DNA of 64,000 nucleotides from Gonatopus flavifemur (GCA_018340375.1 JAFFJZ010000001.1:41718001-41782000), one strand, 5' to 3'. Shown: positions 11,863 to 22,407, numbered from the stretch's first letter. Notes: generated from the letters alone by a model not told the origin. Program-made: numbers and translations.

Positions 11863-12247
11863 TAAAGCTGAAACTACGCAGCCGTGAATGGGATGGCAAG
11901 CAACCGCCACTTTTGATAATTTTGAATCAGGTTGTGACATGTTAGAATTTCGGGGGGGGGGGGGGGGGGGCCAAACGAAATGAATAGATTCGCGTTGTTG
12001 AACTCTACCAGGGACAGTCTTTTTCAAATTTCTTAAAGTGGCGGCTGTTTGCCGCCCCATGCCGTGGAGCTAGCAACCAGATTTTGTAACTTTTGATTAA
12101 ACGTAGTGTTTGAGCTTTGTTCATACCAGAAATCGATCAAGTGCCATCCTATTGAACGTTTCAAATCCTTAAATCCTCAATAAACGTTTAATGTAAAGAA
12201 TTATGACGATCGGCTGCTAGCTTTATGGCTGCCAGTTTCAGCTCCAT
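11863..12247. mobile_element. Foldback of the 'AAGCTGAAACTGGCAGCC' family with an insertion and a poly-G run
   Basis: The left end AAGCTGAAACTACGCAGCC and right end GGCTGCCAGTTTCAGCT are inverted. The right half matches the relatives at 18550-18640 and 58816-59004, including CAATAAACGTTTAATGTAAAG. A second inverted pair (TGGCAAGCAACCGCCACTT near 11893 and its complement near 12036) marks an insertion in the left half. A run of 19 G at 11952-11970 lies in that insertion. Confidence 0.65.
11952..11970 (+). repeat. Homopolymer G19
   Basis: Nineteen consecutive G bases in otherwise AT-rich sequence. The length is likely to vary between reads and individuals. Confidence 0.9.
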
Positions 12248-12529
12248 TGTATTTTCAGTTTTATTGTATGTGAGACACCCTCGATGGGACTAACGCAGAC
12301 TCCAAAACTAAGAACTTTGAAAGCATAATAAATTGTCGTGAAGATTCAGCTAATTTTCAGCTATCCAAATATCAACAACATCAGTTTTTTCCATGTCTGC
12401 ACATACAGGACCTATCTTTGCTTATCCAGATTTCTTCTTCTTCACCTTGGATCTTGTTTTTCGGATGTAATCTTTGATATCTTCATCGTCGTTGAAACTT
12501 ATGCGGATTGAATTATCAATATATAACTT

Positions 12530-12763
12530 CACCGAGAGAAAAAACATGCTTTAGAAGCATGACACACTTCAATGCTTCTAACGCATTTGTTACAACGTAC
12601 TTTTAACGCTCGGGACTCATGCAGTTAACGCACGAGACCATGCTTTTTGGGTATGTGTCACATGCTTCCTAAGCATGGGTACCGAGCGTTGGAAGCACGT
12701 TATGACAAATGCATTAGATACTTTAGTGCGCCATACTTCTGCAGTATGCTTTTTCTCTCGGTG
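12530..12763. mobile_element. MITE, 'CACCGAGAGAAAAA' tip with AAGCATG words
   Basis: Begins CACCGAGAGAAAAAACATGC and ends GCTTTTTCTCTCGGTG. The arms contain TGCTTCTAACGCATTTGTTA and its approximate complement. The single-base change in the tip (CACCG for CACTG) is mirrored at the other end. Confidence 0.75.
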
Positions 12764-13019
12764 TTGTTATTGGGGAAGAATTTATGTATCATTGTTGATT
12801 ATGATTTGTTCGTACGGACAAAAGTGATTAGCTGTGAGAAGGATACCCATTCATTTCAACTCCATCAGCAAAATTTTGGCTAATGTTGCTAAGTAGGGAT
12901 GAGCGATACATATCGATACCGGTTTGTTTCTATAAAATTTATATCCACTTTTGATAAATTTCAATAACATTTTGATGAAAATTGGATACATATTTTATAG
13001 AAACGTATCGATATCGATA

Positions 13020-13472
13020 CACTGAGAGAAGAGTTTATTTGTATTTAATAAATCTTGTTTTGGATACGGCGAAATAAATATTTATTATACACAAACATGG
13101 ATCCTTACCCACAGATGAGGTTTATCAATAGTTAAGAAACGTCATATGAGGTTTTTTGACAGTTTATCCTAGAACGGGCACGTGAAAAACACAGAAAATT
13201 TCAAATGGCTGTAACTCATTTGAAACTAAACGGATTTTGTTCGTCAGGATGTATACTTTGAAAATATTTGGGTGACAAACTACAGAGATAAAGAGAAACT
13301 CAGATGCTGGGGTAGAAAAAAATGTCCTGGGGTCCTAAAAGACCCCACATGCCCGTTCTAGGGTTAATAAACTTTATTCATAGGTAATGAGCCAAGTTTA
13401 TTTGGACAAAGTATCTATTTGGCCGTATCCAAAACAAGCTTTATTAAATAAAACTAAACTCTTCTCTCAGTA
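13020..13472. mobile_element. CACTGAGAGAAG element nested in a hAT-like MITE
   Basis: TA-bordered, starting CACTGAGAGAAGAGTTTA and ending AAACTCTTCTCTCAGTA. The arms share GTTTTGGATACGGC in inverted orientation. It carries the third-level insertion at 13166-13376. Confidence 0.75.
13166..13376. mobile_element. piggyBac-like short element (third nesting level)
   Basis: Ends are inverted: CCTAGAACGGGCACGTG on the left and CATGCCCGTTCTAGGG on the right, the latter followed by TTAA. A CCCTAGAA-type tip next to TTAA is the hallmark of piggyBac elements. The left TTAA has decayed to TTAT. The interior (TCAAATGGCTGTAACTCATT…) has no long frame. Confidence 0.6.
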
Positions 13473-13657
13473 TACGTATCGCTCGTCTTTATCGCTAAGA
13501 AGTTAACTGTCCTGTGGGTGCTAAGATATTTAGCTATAAAAGCTAAAATTTAGCTAATACAGCTCAATATTTATTCTCGTGCTCGATTATTAGTATTCAT
13601 TAAATTATTTATGTCTAATATTTTATTTCATCTCGATATCCAAAACTTTTGATCAAA

Positions 13658-13795
13658 GGTGGACAAATCTTGACGAAGCGAATCTTTTGTATGAAATACT
13701 TATTAAGTTTTTATAGAAATTTCATAGAATTCCATACAAATTGAACATTTTTCTTATAAAAAATATTCGCTTGGTTAAGACTCGCTCACTTATAC
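13658..13795. mobile_element. Decayed copy of the 799-1079 element
   Basis: AGGTGGACAAATCTTGACG followed by AAGCGAATCTTTTGTATGAA matches the left part of 799-1079. The right end (ATTCGCTTGGTTAAGA) is only loosely complementary. Confidence 0.55.
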
Positions 13796-13832
13796 TTTTG
13801 ATGCTTTATTGAACTGGTTTGTGGTACATGAT

Positions 13833-14005
13833 TAGAGATGGGCGATCTGAAAAGAATCGATTCATTTTTATACAATTTATATTGAATTTAAATGAAGGTT
13901 ATATAAAAGTCAATGAAAGCCCAAGAATTTTTATGTAATTTCGATTGAAATTGGATAAAAATTGTATAAAAAAAGAACCGATTTTTTTCAGATCGCCCAT
14001 CTCTA
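13833..14005. mobile_element. hAT-like MITE, ends TAGAGATGGGCGATCTGAAAA
   Basis: Starts TAGAGATGGGCGATCTGAAA and ends TTTCAGATCGCCCATCTCTA, with symmetric AT-rich arms. No convincing 8-bp duplication is seen, so the flanks have decayed or one tip is slightly off. Confidence 0.7.
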
Positions 14006-14339
14006 GTTGTAATCATAAACACCTCACCTCATCAACCACAACAAAATTCAACATATATATAAAAGATTATAATTAGAAGTTGGGATTGAATAGTGAAAAA
14101 CTTTTGATATTCGTGTGGAATTAAAATATCCGTAACATGACATCTAAGTTACACGATATTAATTATTCACTAAAAGGATAAGATTGAGGGAAAAGAAAGA
14201 AAGGGAGGGGTATGAAACGCGTGTTGCGCGGCATCAAGATTTCCTCTATTCTTTATCCTTATTTAGTACAGGTCAGGATAGATGCGTACGAAGTAAGTAT
14301 GCAGCACAGTGTATCGGTTGGGTCCGAAGATTCTTCGAC

Positions 14340-14510
14340 CACTCTCTAAATTTGAAAGAGTGGGATTTTCACTCGAACGGAAAGATAGGTTCCGTTTTGG
14401 CTGCCTAAAGAGCGAATTCTCACTCCAACAGAGTGGAATTTCACCCTTCAAGCAGCCAGAACCTATCTTTCCTTCTGAGTGGAATTTTCACTCTTCCATA
14501 TGTGGAGAGT
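14340..14510. mobile_element. Foldback, family 'GGAAAGATAGGTTC'
   Basis: The palindrome is centred near 14420: GGAAAGATAGGTTCCGTT… pairs with …AGAACCTATCTTTCC, with GCTGCCTAAAGAG / CTTCAAGCAGC inside and repeated GAGTGGAATTTTCACTC words. Relatives occur at 37835-37998 and 18962-19085. Confidence 0.7.
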
Positions 14511-14583
14511 ATATTTCCAGTCGAAGGGTATGTGAGGATTGCTATGGTTTCATAGCATTTGGGCTTGGTGTGTAAATTCTGTA

Positions 14584-14820
14584 CACTGAGAGAATTTTGT
14601 TTGAAAAATTACCGTGAAATTCCAGTGATCGAGGGACAAGTAGGAATTTTTTAAAATATTACTGTGCATTTTGTAAAACTTATCGAAAATATCACTTTCA
14701 AGTGTTTAAAAACTCACTCATTTTTATAGGCTGCACAGTAATTTTTTGAAGAATTTTTACTTGTCTTTCAAGTACTGGGATTTCACGGTAATTAATTTTT
14801 ACAAGGTAATTCTTTCAGTG
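14584..14820. mobile_element. CACTGAGAGAATTTT MITE
   Basis: TA-flanked palindromic element starting CACTGAGAGAATTTTGTTTG and ending GGTAATTCTTTCAGTG. The arms share ACCGTGAAATTCCAGT / ACTGGGATTTCACGGT. Its right-hand TA (14821-14822) is also the left TA of the next element. Confidence 0.75.
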
Positions 14821-14822
14821 TA

Positions 14823-15040
14823 CACTCAGAGAAAAAAATAGTCGGAATTACCTTGGGATAGTTGGCAAAGGACTCAACTATGACTGATAAGTTTTACTTC
14901 TTTGTAGTTGAAATAATAATATTGATTGTAGAAATTACTACTCGGATTAGTCACGTTTACACTATTAAACAGCTAACTATTCATGGTTGAGTCCTTTCGC
15001 AACTATTACTATTGATTCACTATTTTCTTTCCTCTCAGTG
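14823..15040. mobile_element. CACTCAGAGAAAAAAAT MITE, abutting the previous one
   Basis: Starts CACTCAGAGAAAAAAATAGT and ends TCTTTCCTCTCAGTG, flanked by TA. The arms share CAAAGGACTCAACTATGA / CATGGTTGAGTCCTTTCG. Internally unrelated to its neighbour 14584-14820 although the tips match. Confidence 0.75.
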
Positions 15041-16691
15041 TATATCGATTCATATTGTCTATAATCTGCAGGAAACTGAATTCACATCTTTTAAAAATAA
15101 TGTAAGGGTTTTGAGACAACGTACGATATCCTCTATAGGATATGTGAGATCCAGGATTCGAAATAAATGAACATTATCAGTGTTATATTAACACAACTTC
15201 AATCATTCATACATTCATTCATTCATCCATTATTCTAGGAAATAGTAATAATTTCATAATTCATGATAATGGTTGATAGTGATAGTAATATATACATGAA
15301 CATACTATTCAAATTGTAGATTCGAAAGAACCAAGTGGCAGAAGAGAACGACAAGAACATAGAAAGAACATTTATAAAATGTAAAACATGCAGTAGCCAT
15401 GGGCGATGTTTGAAAAATTCGAATTTTTTTCCCTCAATGAAATATGCATAAAAATTAGATATTTTTCCAATAAAAAACATTGAGGTTTTTCCACATCACC
15501 CATTCTCAGCATGCAGGTAGTATAGACTGGCTTGACTAGTATGTTTCTTATAAGTTAGATTGGATAAATTATACCTACCCTTCTATATATATTATACATT
15601 TCTCTCTGTGTGCCAACTTTTTGAAATTCTGATTCACCATGCGTCGCTCGTACATCGCTTTGAAGTCCTATCCACTTATATCGCTCATCTACCTCAAATC
15701 CACGTAATGCGACGTGAAGGTGACGGTTTCTCATCAGTGACGGTGCTGTTAGACCAGCCTTCCCTTATAAACCTATCAGAGATATTGTTTTACTCATCTT
15801 TTGATGAGTGATCTCATCAGAATGCAAAGGAAAAAAATTCTTTAAAAACTTGTAACGCTTTTCTGTTTTTTCTTTCCGTATAACAGCGTATTATACATGG
15901 TGTGTCTACCTCCTCGACGTTCGACACTTTCATGTTTGAATGTATAGATGAGTCAAATCTGTATGCACAGTATGTTTTGTATTTCAAAGCTCTATGTCAA
16001 AGTTGATTTGAATCACACGAATATCATCTTGGAGAGGTCATAGAAATTGGATTGAATTTGCTTCCCCCGTCTCATTTTTAATTCTAACTTTTACCTAAAT
16101 TCACAGTCTCCTTAATATTCATGAAGGAACATCTTCCCGCGTATGATGTGGTTACATATCTTGTTTCTTCTCTGACAAAAACACTTATCTTTTATATGAA
16201 CACTCCAATAGTCGCCTTCTTAAGAGTTACATTGATGGTTGTTTTGTATCGACTTTTTACAATTAGTTGTACTCAACTCCAGATGTTTGTATTTGATGTT
16301 AATGTTAGAAATTGAAATGAATTGGTAACGTTTTTTATTGAAAAAAGAAATTACTCATTTATGGATATTTATTACATTTATTACTGGAGTGAAATTAAAA
16401 GAAATACATTAATTTTTTTTCGAATAAAAAGCTTGCGCGGGAAAAAGAACGTTTGAAAAATGATTACACATCTACTACATTGAAACGATGAGTGGAAACA
16501 TCCCTGTTATTATCAGACACTGTTGTGAAAAGGCTGTACGCGCATACTGGACAGTGTTCTTCTGCTCCGTGTGCCGAATATGTATACAAAAATTGTATTC
16601 GAAATACAGATTCCGAGCTGAAATTTCATAAATGATTATGAACACAGTTGTCATTGATATATCTTTCAATAAAGGGATACAAAACGAATAG

Positions 16692-16891
16692 TTAATGTGC
16701 GTACATGAATCAGTGATGTGCAGAAACAACTTCAACACTGATCAGTAGCTACTATTATGTTCACGTTACTCACTGCTATGTGGTACACGAACCAATCAAG
16801 TGCGTACAGCAACGTTTGATGTGAAGAGAATGATTACTGTTCCACGCTCAAGTTATCTCCTCACATCGCTGATTCATGTGCGCATAGTAAT
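16692..16891. repeat. Foldback repeat
   Basis: ATGTGCGTACATGAATCAGTGATGTG (about 16694-16719, given here only as position and pattern) is answered by its approximate complement at 16863-16889 (CACATCGCTGATTCATGTG). A diverged inverted repeat with an unrelated loop. Confidence 0.55.
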
Positions 16892-17251
16892 CATTCGTTT
16901 TTTTAATTTTTTTACTTTTGGGTACTCAAATAAATATGTTGCACACATTTGAAGTTCATATTATTCTTATTTTCGGTTTTACCGTCTGTAATCTCATGGA
17001 AAAAAGAAGTGCAAAAGTTATGTCGACATAACAAATTGATTCGTTCCTATAGCGCTTGAAAAAAAAAAAATTAAAAAATCATCAAAGAGGCAAGAAAAAT
17101 TATTGATACCACTGAATGTTTTAGCCAACGTAAAATAGTTTGTTAATAGAACTAACATCTTAGTTGCTGGGGTGAACATTCTTGAAATCTTTAAAATGTG
17201 GTCTTATAAACAAATTTCAGCGAAGAAGAGTAAATAAGCGTTATCCAATTA

Positions 17252-18538
17252 CCAGGTGTGTAAGTATGAAACCGGAATTTTTGTACAGAAAAAACACGTT
17301 TATTGTAATGATATGATACAAAGTAGCTTATCCAAAGTATTGTCCGTCGCTATCTATACATTTTTTCCATCTTTCTGGCGATTTGTGGATTCCGCGCCAA
17401 AAGAACTGTTGCTCTTTTGAGGCAAACCAATCATCGAGCCATTTTCGTACATCTTCGTAAAAAGTAAAGCGCTGCTCAGCAAGTGCATGTCCCATCGATG
17501 CAAACAAGTAGTAATCGGATGGGGCAAGGTCCGGTGAGTAAGGCGCGTGCTGAAGAATCTCCCAACGGAACGACTCTATCGTTTCCTGGACCTGTTTTGC
17601 TTTGTGTGCTGGTGCATTGTCATGCAGCAAAATCACCTTGTGTCGTCTTTGTTGGTATTCTGGTCGTTTTTCACGCAAAACTCGATCCAAATCGATCATT
17701 TGTTGTCGGTAGCGTTGAGTATTGACAGTTTCCCCAGGTTTTCAGCAGCTCGTAGTAGATTACGCCTTTCTGATCCCACCAAACACACAGCATTGACTTT
17801 CGTCCGTAGCGGTTTGGTCTTGCCGTCGATGTTGATGGTTCACCCGGAGTAACCCATGACTTTTTGCGCTTAGGATTCTCGAAATATATCCACTTTTCAT
17901 CGCCAGTCACAATTCGATGGAGAAATGACTTTCTTTGGAACCTGGCGAGCAGCATTTCGCATGATGTTTTGCGGTTTTCCTGCTGTCTTTCGTTGAGTCC
18001 ATGTGGAACCCATTTCCCCACCTTCTGTATCTTTCCCATGGCTTTCAACCGAAGGGAGATGGCTTCTCGGATCACCTTCAACCGATCCGCCAGTTGTTGT
18101 TGTGTTTGAACGTCGTCTTCGTCCAACAAGGCTTGCAGGTCAGCGTCTTCAAACTTTTTCGGTGGTCTTCCACGTTCTTCGTTCCTGACGTCAAAATCGC
18201 CACTTTTGAACCGTTTGAACCACTCGAAACACTGTGTTTTACCGAGAGCATGCTCACCAAACGCCTCCACAAGCATTCGATGCGATTCGGCTGCGGTTTT
18301 CTTCAGATGAAAACAGAAAAGTAGTGCTGTCCGCAAATCGTAATTTGTTGGCACAAAACTCGACATGTTTATCTCTAATAAACTAATGCTACTGAATGAA
18401 ACTCGTGTTATTGTGAGTTGGAAATCTTTGTCGGATATCAATACAATAACAAGACACCGCTGACGTGATGTGTCGGTAACTGCATCGACATCTAGCGCCA
18501 CCTATGTGCAAATTCCGGTTTCATACTTACACACCTGG
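17252..18538 (-). mobile_element. mariner element (mauritiana type), almost complete
   Basis: The 1287-bp element is flanked by TA (17250-17251 and 18539-18540). Inverted ends of about 28 bp start CCAGGTGTGTAAGTATGAAA and include CCGGAATTT. This is the size and tip expected of mariner. The transposase lies on the minus strand and fills most of the element. Both ends and both TA duplications are intact, so the copy looks young compared with the MITEs around it. It sits just left of a truncated 'GGCTGCCAGTTTCAG' foldback at 18550-18640. Confidence 0.95.
17328..18366 (-). pseudogene. mariner transposase, single-base frameshift
   Basis: DDD-type transposase that would cut and reinsert the flanking mariner DNA in the nucleus. 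Starting at the Met at 18366 (MSSFVPTNYDLRTALLFCF), 209 residues read without a break. One extra T in the run at 17739-17742 then shifts the frame, and reading resumes to a stop at 17328. Allowing for that base, the length is 345 residues, the family's usual size. An N-terminal helix-turn-helix domain is followed by 'WVPHGL' at residues 119-124 (the family norm is WVPHEL, so Glu is replaced by Gly). The catalytic Asp residues fall at 156 (TGDEKW), 249 (HDNAPAH) and 284 (SPDLAPSDY), i.e. D-D-34-D is intact. An in-frame extension of 45 codons upstream of the chosen Met is ignored because it runs into the inverted end. The element is not expected to make its own active enzyme. Confidence 0.93.
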
Positions 18539-18549
18539 TATATTTTGTA

Positions 18550-18640
18550 TGAAACTGAATCTCCAATAAACGTTTAATCTAAAGAATTATGACGATCGGT
18601 TGCTAGCTTTACGGCTGCCAGTTTCAGTTTTATTAACATT
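18550..18640. mobile_element. Truncated 'GGCTGCCAGTTTCAG' foldback (right half only)
   Basis: CAATAAACGTTTAATCTAAAG followed by GACGATCGGTTGCTAGC and GGCTGCCAGTTTCAG matches the right halves of the copies at 11863-12247 and 58816-59004. The left half is missing. Confidence 0.65.
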
Positions 18641-18961
18641 ATACATTCACAGAAATGTTTTGTCCTTAAAAGATATTTTGGATGAGATGATGCCAGATGA
18701 TGATCTGTATCCGATTAAATAACACTCTGCTAAAAATGCCAGATGAAATAGATGGAAATGGATTAAAACGGGATTCAAAGGTTAATTGCTTCTACCGGTT
18801 TCTATACATTATTCACTTCAGTCCGTTTACATCTGATTTTCAACAGCGCATCATACACGGAAAGAATTGAATAGTAGGTAATGATTTCAACGTGAACTTT
18901 TCAAATGGAAATACATCGTAACGATGACGATGTTTCGTATTCTCTAAATTTCTTGTAGTGA

Positions 18962-19085
18962 AAATACTGCGTCCAACGAGGGTGAGATTCCAGTCCTGTA
19001 GAGTGAACTTTCACTCTCTTGGAGTGAGGATTTCACTCTTATGGAGTCAAAAGTCACTATTTAGGAGTGGAATCCCGCTCTTCCT
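18962..19085. mobile_element. Diverged foldback with GAGTG…CACTC words
   Basis: Alternating GTGAACTTTCACTC, GAGTGAGGATTTCACTC and GGAGTGGAATCCCGCTC resemble the arms of 14340-14510 and 37835-37998. Flanked by GTCCAACGAGGG and TCCTGGACTTACAG. A decayed member. Confidence 0.45.
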
Positions 19086-19656
19086 GGACTTACAGTATTT
19101 TACACTGTGAAAAATAATCAGAATTTTTCTATACGCAGCAACCGGAAAATTTCGATCATGCGATAGGAAATCAATTTCCGAAAAATGTATATGAAATTTC
19201 CCATAATTTGACCTGAAAACTCCAAATTTTATTGAATTTTCACTACCATTTTCCAGTAAATTTCCGGTGAAATACGAAAAATTCCTAACGCGTATATGTC
19301 TTAATCACTTCCGAACATTTATGTGAAGTTTCCCATAGAAATTTTTCACAGTGAAGGACGTGATGTTTACGTTTGAAGCGATTGCATGTGATAGGAACCC
19401 AATCAGCGGCATGTTCACATCGCATTGTTTATTATTCAATTCTCTCCGTGTAAAGCAATTTTGTCCTGAACATAACAGCGAACGTTGTTATTCATAATCT
19501 AATGCCCTGAGAAAAAAAATCGGTGTGCTCAAAAATTAATTCACAGGAAAGAATCAGCTACATATGATTCAATGCGTGGGCGTTGATTCAATAAGATCTT
19601 GAATTCCGACGTATTGTTTGAATAAATATCAGCTAACTATTGGTACAATTTTTCTG

Positions 19657-20166
19657 CACTGAGAAAACGAATATCTTGAAAAATACCATAATTTATGGAT
19701 TTTTGGCGTTGATCTGACCCGATTCAAAATATTTACGGAACGAACCTTTAAAAGTCCCATTTTCTTGGACTTTTATAAAGAAGTATGGTACCTTCCTCAT
19801 AAAAGTCCCAGGCATTATGGTACTTTTAGTGTTATATTCACGTGAATTTCCCGAGTAAAAATGTTAATTTCGGTTCGCCACACGGGACTGGTGCAGATGT
19901 GTTGCATTTTTATGCGGTACTGTTGCAGATTCAGTGCGGGCACATCACGTCCGCAACAGTACTGCACAAAAATGCAACACACCTGCACCAGTCCTGTTTG
20001 GCGAACCCGAAATGAACATTTTTACTTGGGTCTATGACTAGAAATTCAATTGGGTTAACCCGATCAAAAGTGAGTGAATTCCCAGTCGGGAATATTTTGA
20101 CTCGGGTTAGACCAACGCCAAAGATCCATAAATTATGGTATTTTTCAAGATACCTTCTTCTTCGTG
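19657..20166. mobile_element. 'CACTGAGAAAA…TACCATAATTTATGG' element with a nested hairpin
   Basis: Begins CACTGAGAAAACGAATATC and ends CCTTCTTCTTCGTG. The arms share AAAATACCATAATTTATGG in inverted orientation. The copy at 55946-56211 has the same arms and the same AAAAGTCC…GGACTTTT core without the insertion, which shows that 19850-20030 was added later. Confidence 0.75.
19850..20030. mobile_element. Nested hairpin with ~75-bp arms
   Basis: CCCGAGTAAAAATGTTAATT at the left pairs with AACATTTTTACTTGGGT at the right. Arms continue through GGACTGGTGCAGATGTGTTG and GCGGTACTGTTGC to a loop of about 20 bases near 19930-19950. Inserted in 19657-20166, as shown by the empty relative at 55946-56211. 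Confidence 0.75.
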
Positions 20167-20494
20167 TGTTCATTTCACGAGATAAAAAAAACACGGTGGT
20201 CTGAACGCATTAATCCGTGCATTTTTGTTTTCTTTTAGATTCATTTGAGATTCTCTTTTCCAACCACGACTATCTTAACAGTATGTTAGTTTAATTTGTA
20301 GCAATTTGATTGAATTCGATAAGTACAACATCCTACACGTAAACCTGGATTTTTAAGGTCGATCGAATCATCTGTTTTTAGTCTTGAATCCTTCCTTCGG
20401 TTAGGTTTTTCGGTTTACGTTATAATTAATAATTTCATAGTTTATGATTCGATTCATGGTATCAAAATTAAATGGAATGTTCTCTTTGTTGTAG

Positions 20495-20567
20495 GAGCGG
20501 GCGAGTCTGGAAAAAGTACTATCGTTAAACAGATGAGGATATTACACGTTAATGGCTTCAGCGAAGC
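20495..20567 (+). CDS. Galphas: G-alpha-s coding exon with the P-loop
   Basis: The gene product is the stimulatory alpha subunit of heterotrimeric G proteins. It binds GTP at the inner face of the plasma membrane when receptors are activated and switches on adenylyl cyclase. This exon encodes the GTP-binding P-loop, read as GAGESGKST, followed by [15 protein letters not shown]. The first base-pair set (GA) completes a Gly codon split with the previous exon. The exon is bordered by TTTGTTGTAG and GTGAGT and ends two bases into a codon. The sequence '[12 protein letters not shown]' separates it from Gi, Go and Gq subunits. The preceding N-terminal exon is not in view. Identity is very secure; the exact family member is confirmed by the later exons. 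Confidence 0.97.
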
Positions 20568-20853
20568 GTGAGTATATAGTATATCTTACCTATATATGGA
20601 ACATATGACACAAATGCATATACATGATACAAACAAATCTCAAACATATAGGAAAGTGGGCTAATTGCGAATACTTCAGGTAGATTACAAAGTACTACAA
20701 AGAAATCCTTTATTGTGAAATATCTTTGCACTGCAAATTGAAGTTTGATTCATCAACTTCAACGTTCAGTCAACGTTTTCGTAAAAAATCTTCTGGTTGA
20801 ATTGAAATTGAACGTTCGGGTTTACCCGAATGCCGTAGGATAATTACAGTATA

Positions 20854-21124
20854 CTGTAAAAAATAGTCTGAAATTTCATGCATCAGATGAATATGAAAAT
20901 TCTGAAACATATAATTGAAATCCAATTCAATCATGAGTTCATGAAATTCACTGCACAATGTAATAAAATCGGTATAAAAATGCATGAAAATTCATAATTC
21001 TATATGAGATATCATACAATTTCATATGAAAAATCCTAAAAAATGCTCAGAATTGAGACAAAATTTACATATTAATTGCTTCACATAAATTTATATGAAA
21101 TTTGGGAAGCAATTTTTTACAGTG
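20854..21124. mobile_element. MITE, ends CTGTAAAAAAT / ATTTTTTACAGTG
   Basis: TA-bordered, with left end CTGTAAAAAATAGTCTGAAATT and right end GGGAAGCAATTTTTTACAGTG. Interior is rich in ATGAAATTTCAT words. Belongs to the CACTGTAAAAA tip group. Confidence 0.6.
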
Positions 21125-21255
21125 TAGTGATTGACTGTTTAAATGAATCATCAAATGGTGATTCACATTTTCTTCACGATTTCTTGATTTGATCAAATAT
21201 ATTAATCCAACGCACCAGTTCAAATTCAAATTGCTTGAATGTTCACACAACAGCC

Positions 21256-21419
21256 CAAGTAGAAATGCTCTAGTTATTGACGAGTTTTGTAACGCTTAAC
21301 TAGCCAGATACTAGACACTGGTAAGTAACTGACCAGAACCCTACGAAGCACTTGCAAGCGTCTAGTTTTTGGCTAGTTGAGCGTTACAAAACTTGTCAAT
21401 CACTAGAACATTTCTACTA
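21256..21419. mobile_element. Foldback, 'AAGTAGAAATG…CATTTCTACT' ends
   Basis: AAGTAGAAATGCTCTAGT pairs with CACTAGAACATTTCTACT, and the arms continue through ACGAGTTTTGTAACGC and its complement (GCGTTACAAAACTTGT). The tips differ from the CACTG group. Similar tips (TTTCTACTAGGG) appear near 60550 and 62240. Confidence 0.7.
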
Positions 21420-22199
21420 GGGAGGTATTTCATATTGTATTAACATACAACTCGAGAGGATCGATTTCAACATATTCTTTATGTCGATTGTATCCTCTTG
21501 CGCACTATTGATCTATACTTTGGAGTTGGTATTTCAATATCAATCTATAGTTTCTAATAGTCTTCTACGACGGTTAAACGGTTTCGAAAAGGAATATCAC
21601 TTCTCTGCAGGGACTGTAACGTTATTCACTTCCGTTACAGTCCGTGCTTCTCGTGAAAATCGTTTTTTGAATGTTTCCCATAAAGATGATATATATTGCT
21701 TCTTCGTCACAAGATAATGGAAAGCTTTGTGACCGTTTCTGGAGATCCACAGATTTCTAGACCATAAAATAAATATTCTCCGCAACAAACGTTTCTCTGA
21801 ACTTGGGGAACAATTTTGATTCTGTACCCGTTCCTCCCATTTTTTCCGCCAGAATTAGCGATTGGGATCTTTGGAGAGGGTCGATCCTTTTTTTAATATA
21901 AAAAGGATCTGGTTTTTATTGAAATCTATAAGAATTATTCCTTTTTTATATAAAAAGGATCTATTCTCTTCAAGGATCACCATCACTAGTTAGAATAACA
22001 TTTTTAAATTAACTCAACTAATTTTTTAACAAAATTATTCAAAATTGATGAAATCAATGGAAAAATTTTGTTATTCTATTGAAGTTTTTTATAAAAAACT
22101 ATCGATAGTACTATCGATCGCTCATTATTAGTAATCTATCGAAAGAGAATGGGTCCACATGTGCTTGCAAGTTGAATAATTATTTCAACTAATTTTTTT

Positions 22200-22407
22200 T
22201 CCGTGTATGGACGATTGAAAATATAGTTCGAGATGCCATAATTTGAATTGATTTTATAACAGTGAATGTAAGGTATACCGCAGCTGATGTATATTTCACC
22301 TTCCCCGCTGCAAAATCAACTGAAATTGTGGAAATTTGAATTCTATTTTGAATTATCTATATATTTGCTTAACAAGATGTGAATTCCACAACTTTCTTCT
22401 CTCAGTG
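22200..22407. mobile_element. MITE related to 58417-58668
   Basis: The right end TTCTTCTCTCAGTG is followed by TA. The internal order GGACGATT…ATAGTTCGA…ATAACAGTG…GCTGCAAAATCAACT…AACAAGATGTGAATT parallels the element at 58417-58668. The left tip TTTTTTTTCCGTGTA appears to belong to a neighbouring element end. Confidence 0.55.

Larger units (their letters stand above)
12894..13491. mobile_element. hAT-like MITE holding two further nested elements
   Basis: The outer ends read TAGGGATGAGCGATAC and GTATCGCTCGTCTTTA. The 8-bp flanks TTGCTAAG (12886-12893) and TCGCTAAG (13492-13499) differ by one base, a target duplication. A CACTGAGAG-type element at 13020-13472 is inserted into it, and a piggyBac-like element at 13166-13376 into that. 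Confidence 0.8.
1..20494. other. 5' region upstream of the P-loop exon; no host exon recognised
   Basis: This 20.5-kb stretch is AT-rich and holds transposon remnants but no host coding exon that I can support. The first G-alpha-s exon (N-terminal helix, normally beginning Met-Gly-Cys for palmitoylation) was looked for and not seen, so this is probably intron 1 with exon 1 further upstream. Pieces with no structure I can name are 3400-4250, 5725-7320, 10151-11860 and 15041-16690. The small open frames there have no recognisable domain and fit random AT-rich sequence. Confidence 0.6.

Noticed and set aside
17864..18324. Plus-strand frames inside the mariner
   Set aside because: Shadows of the minus-strand transposase.
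1..20494. Search for the Met-Gly-Cys first exon of G-alpha-s
   Set aside because: No stretch with the expected N-terminal helix and a phase-1 donor was recognised; small or diverged exons could still be missed by eye.
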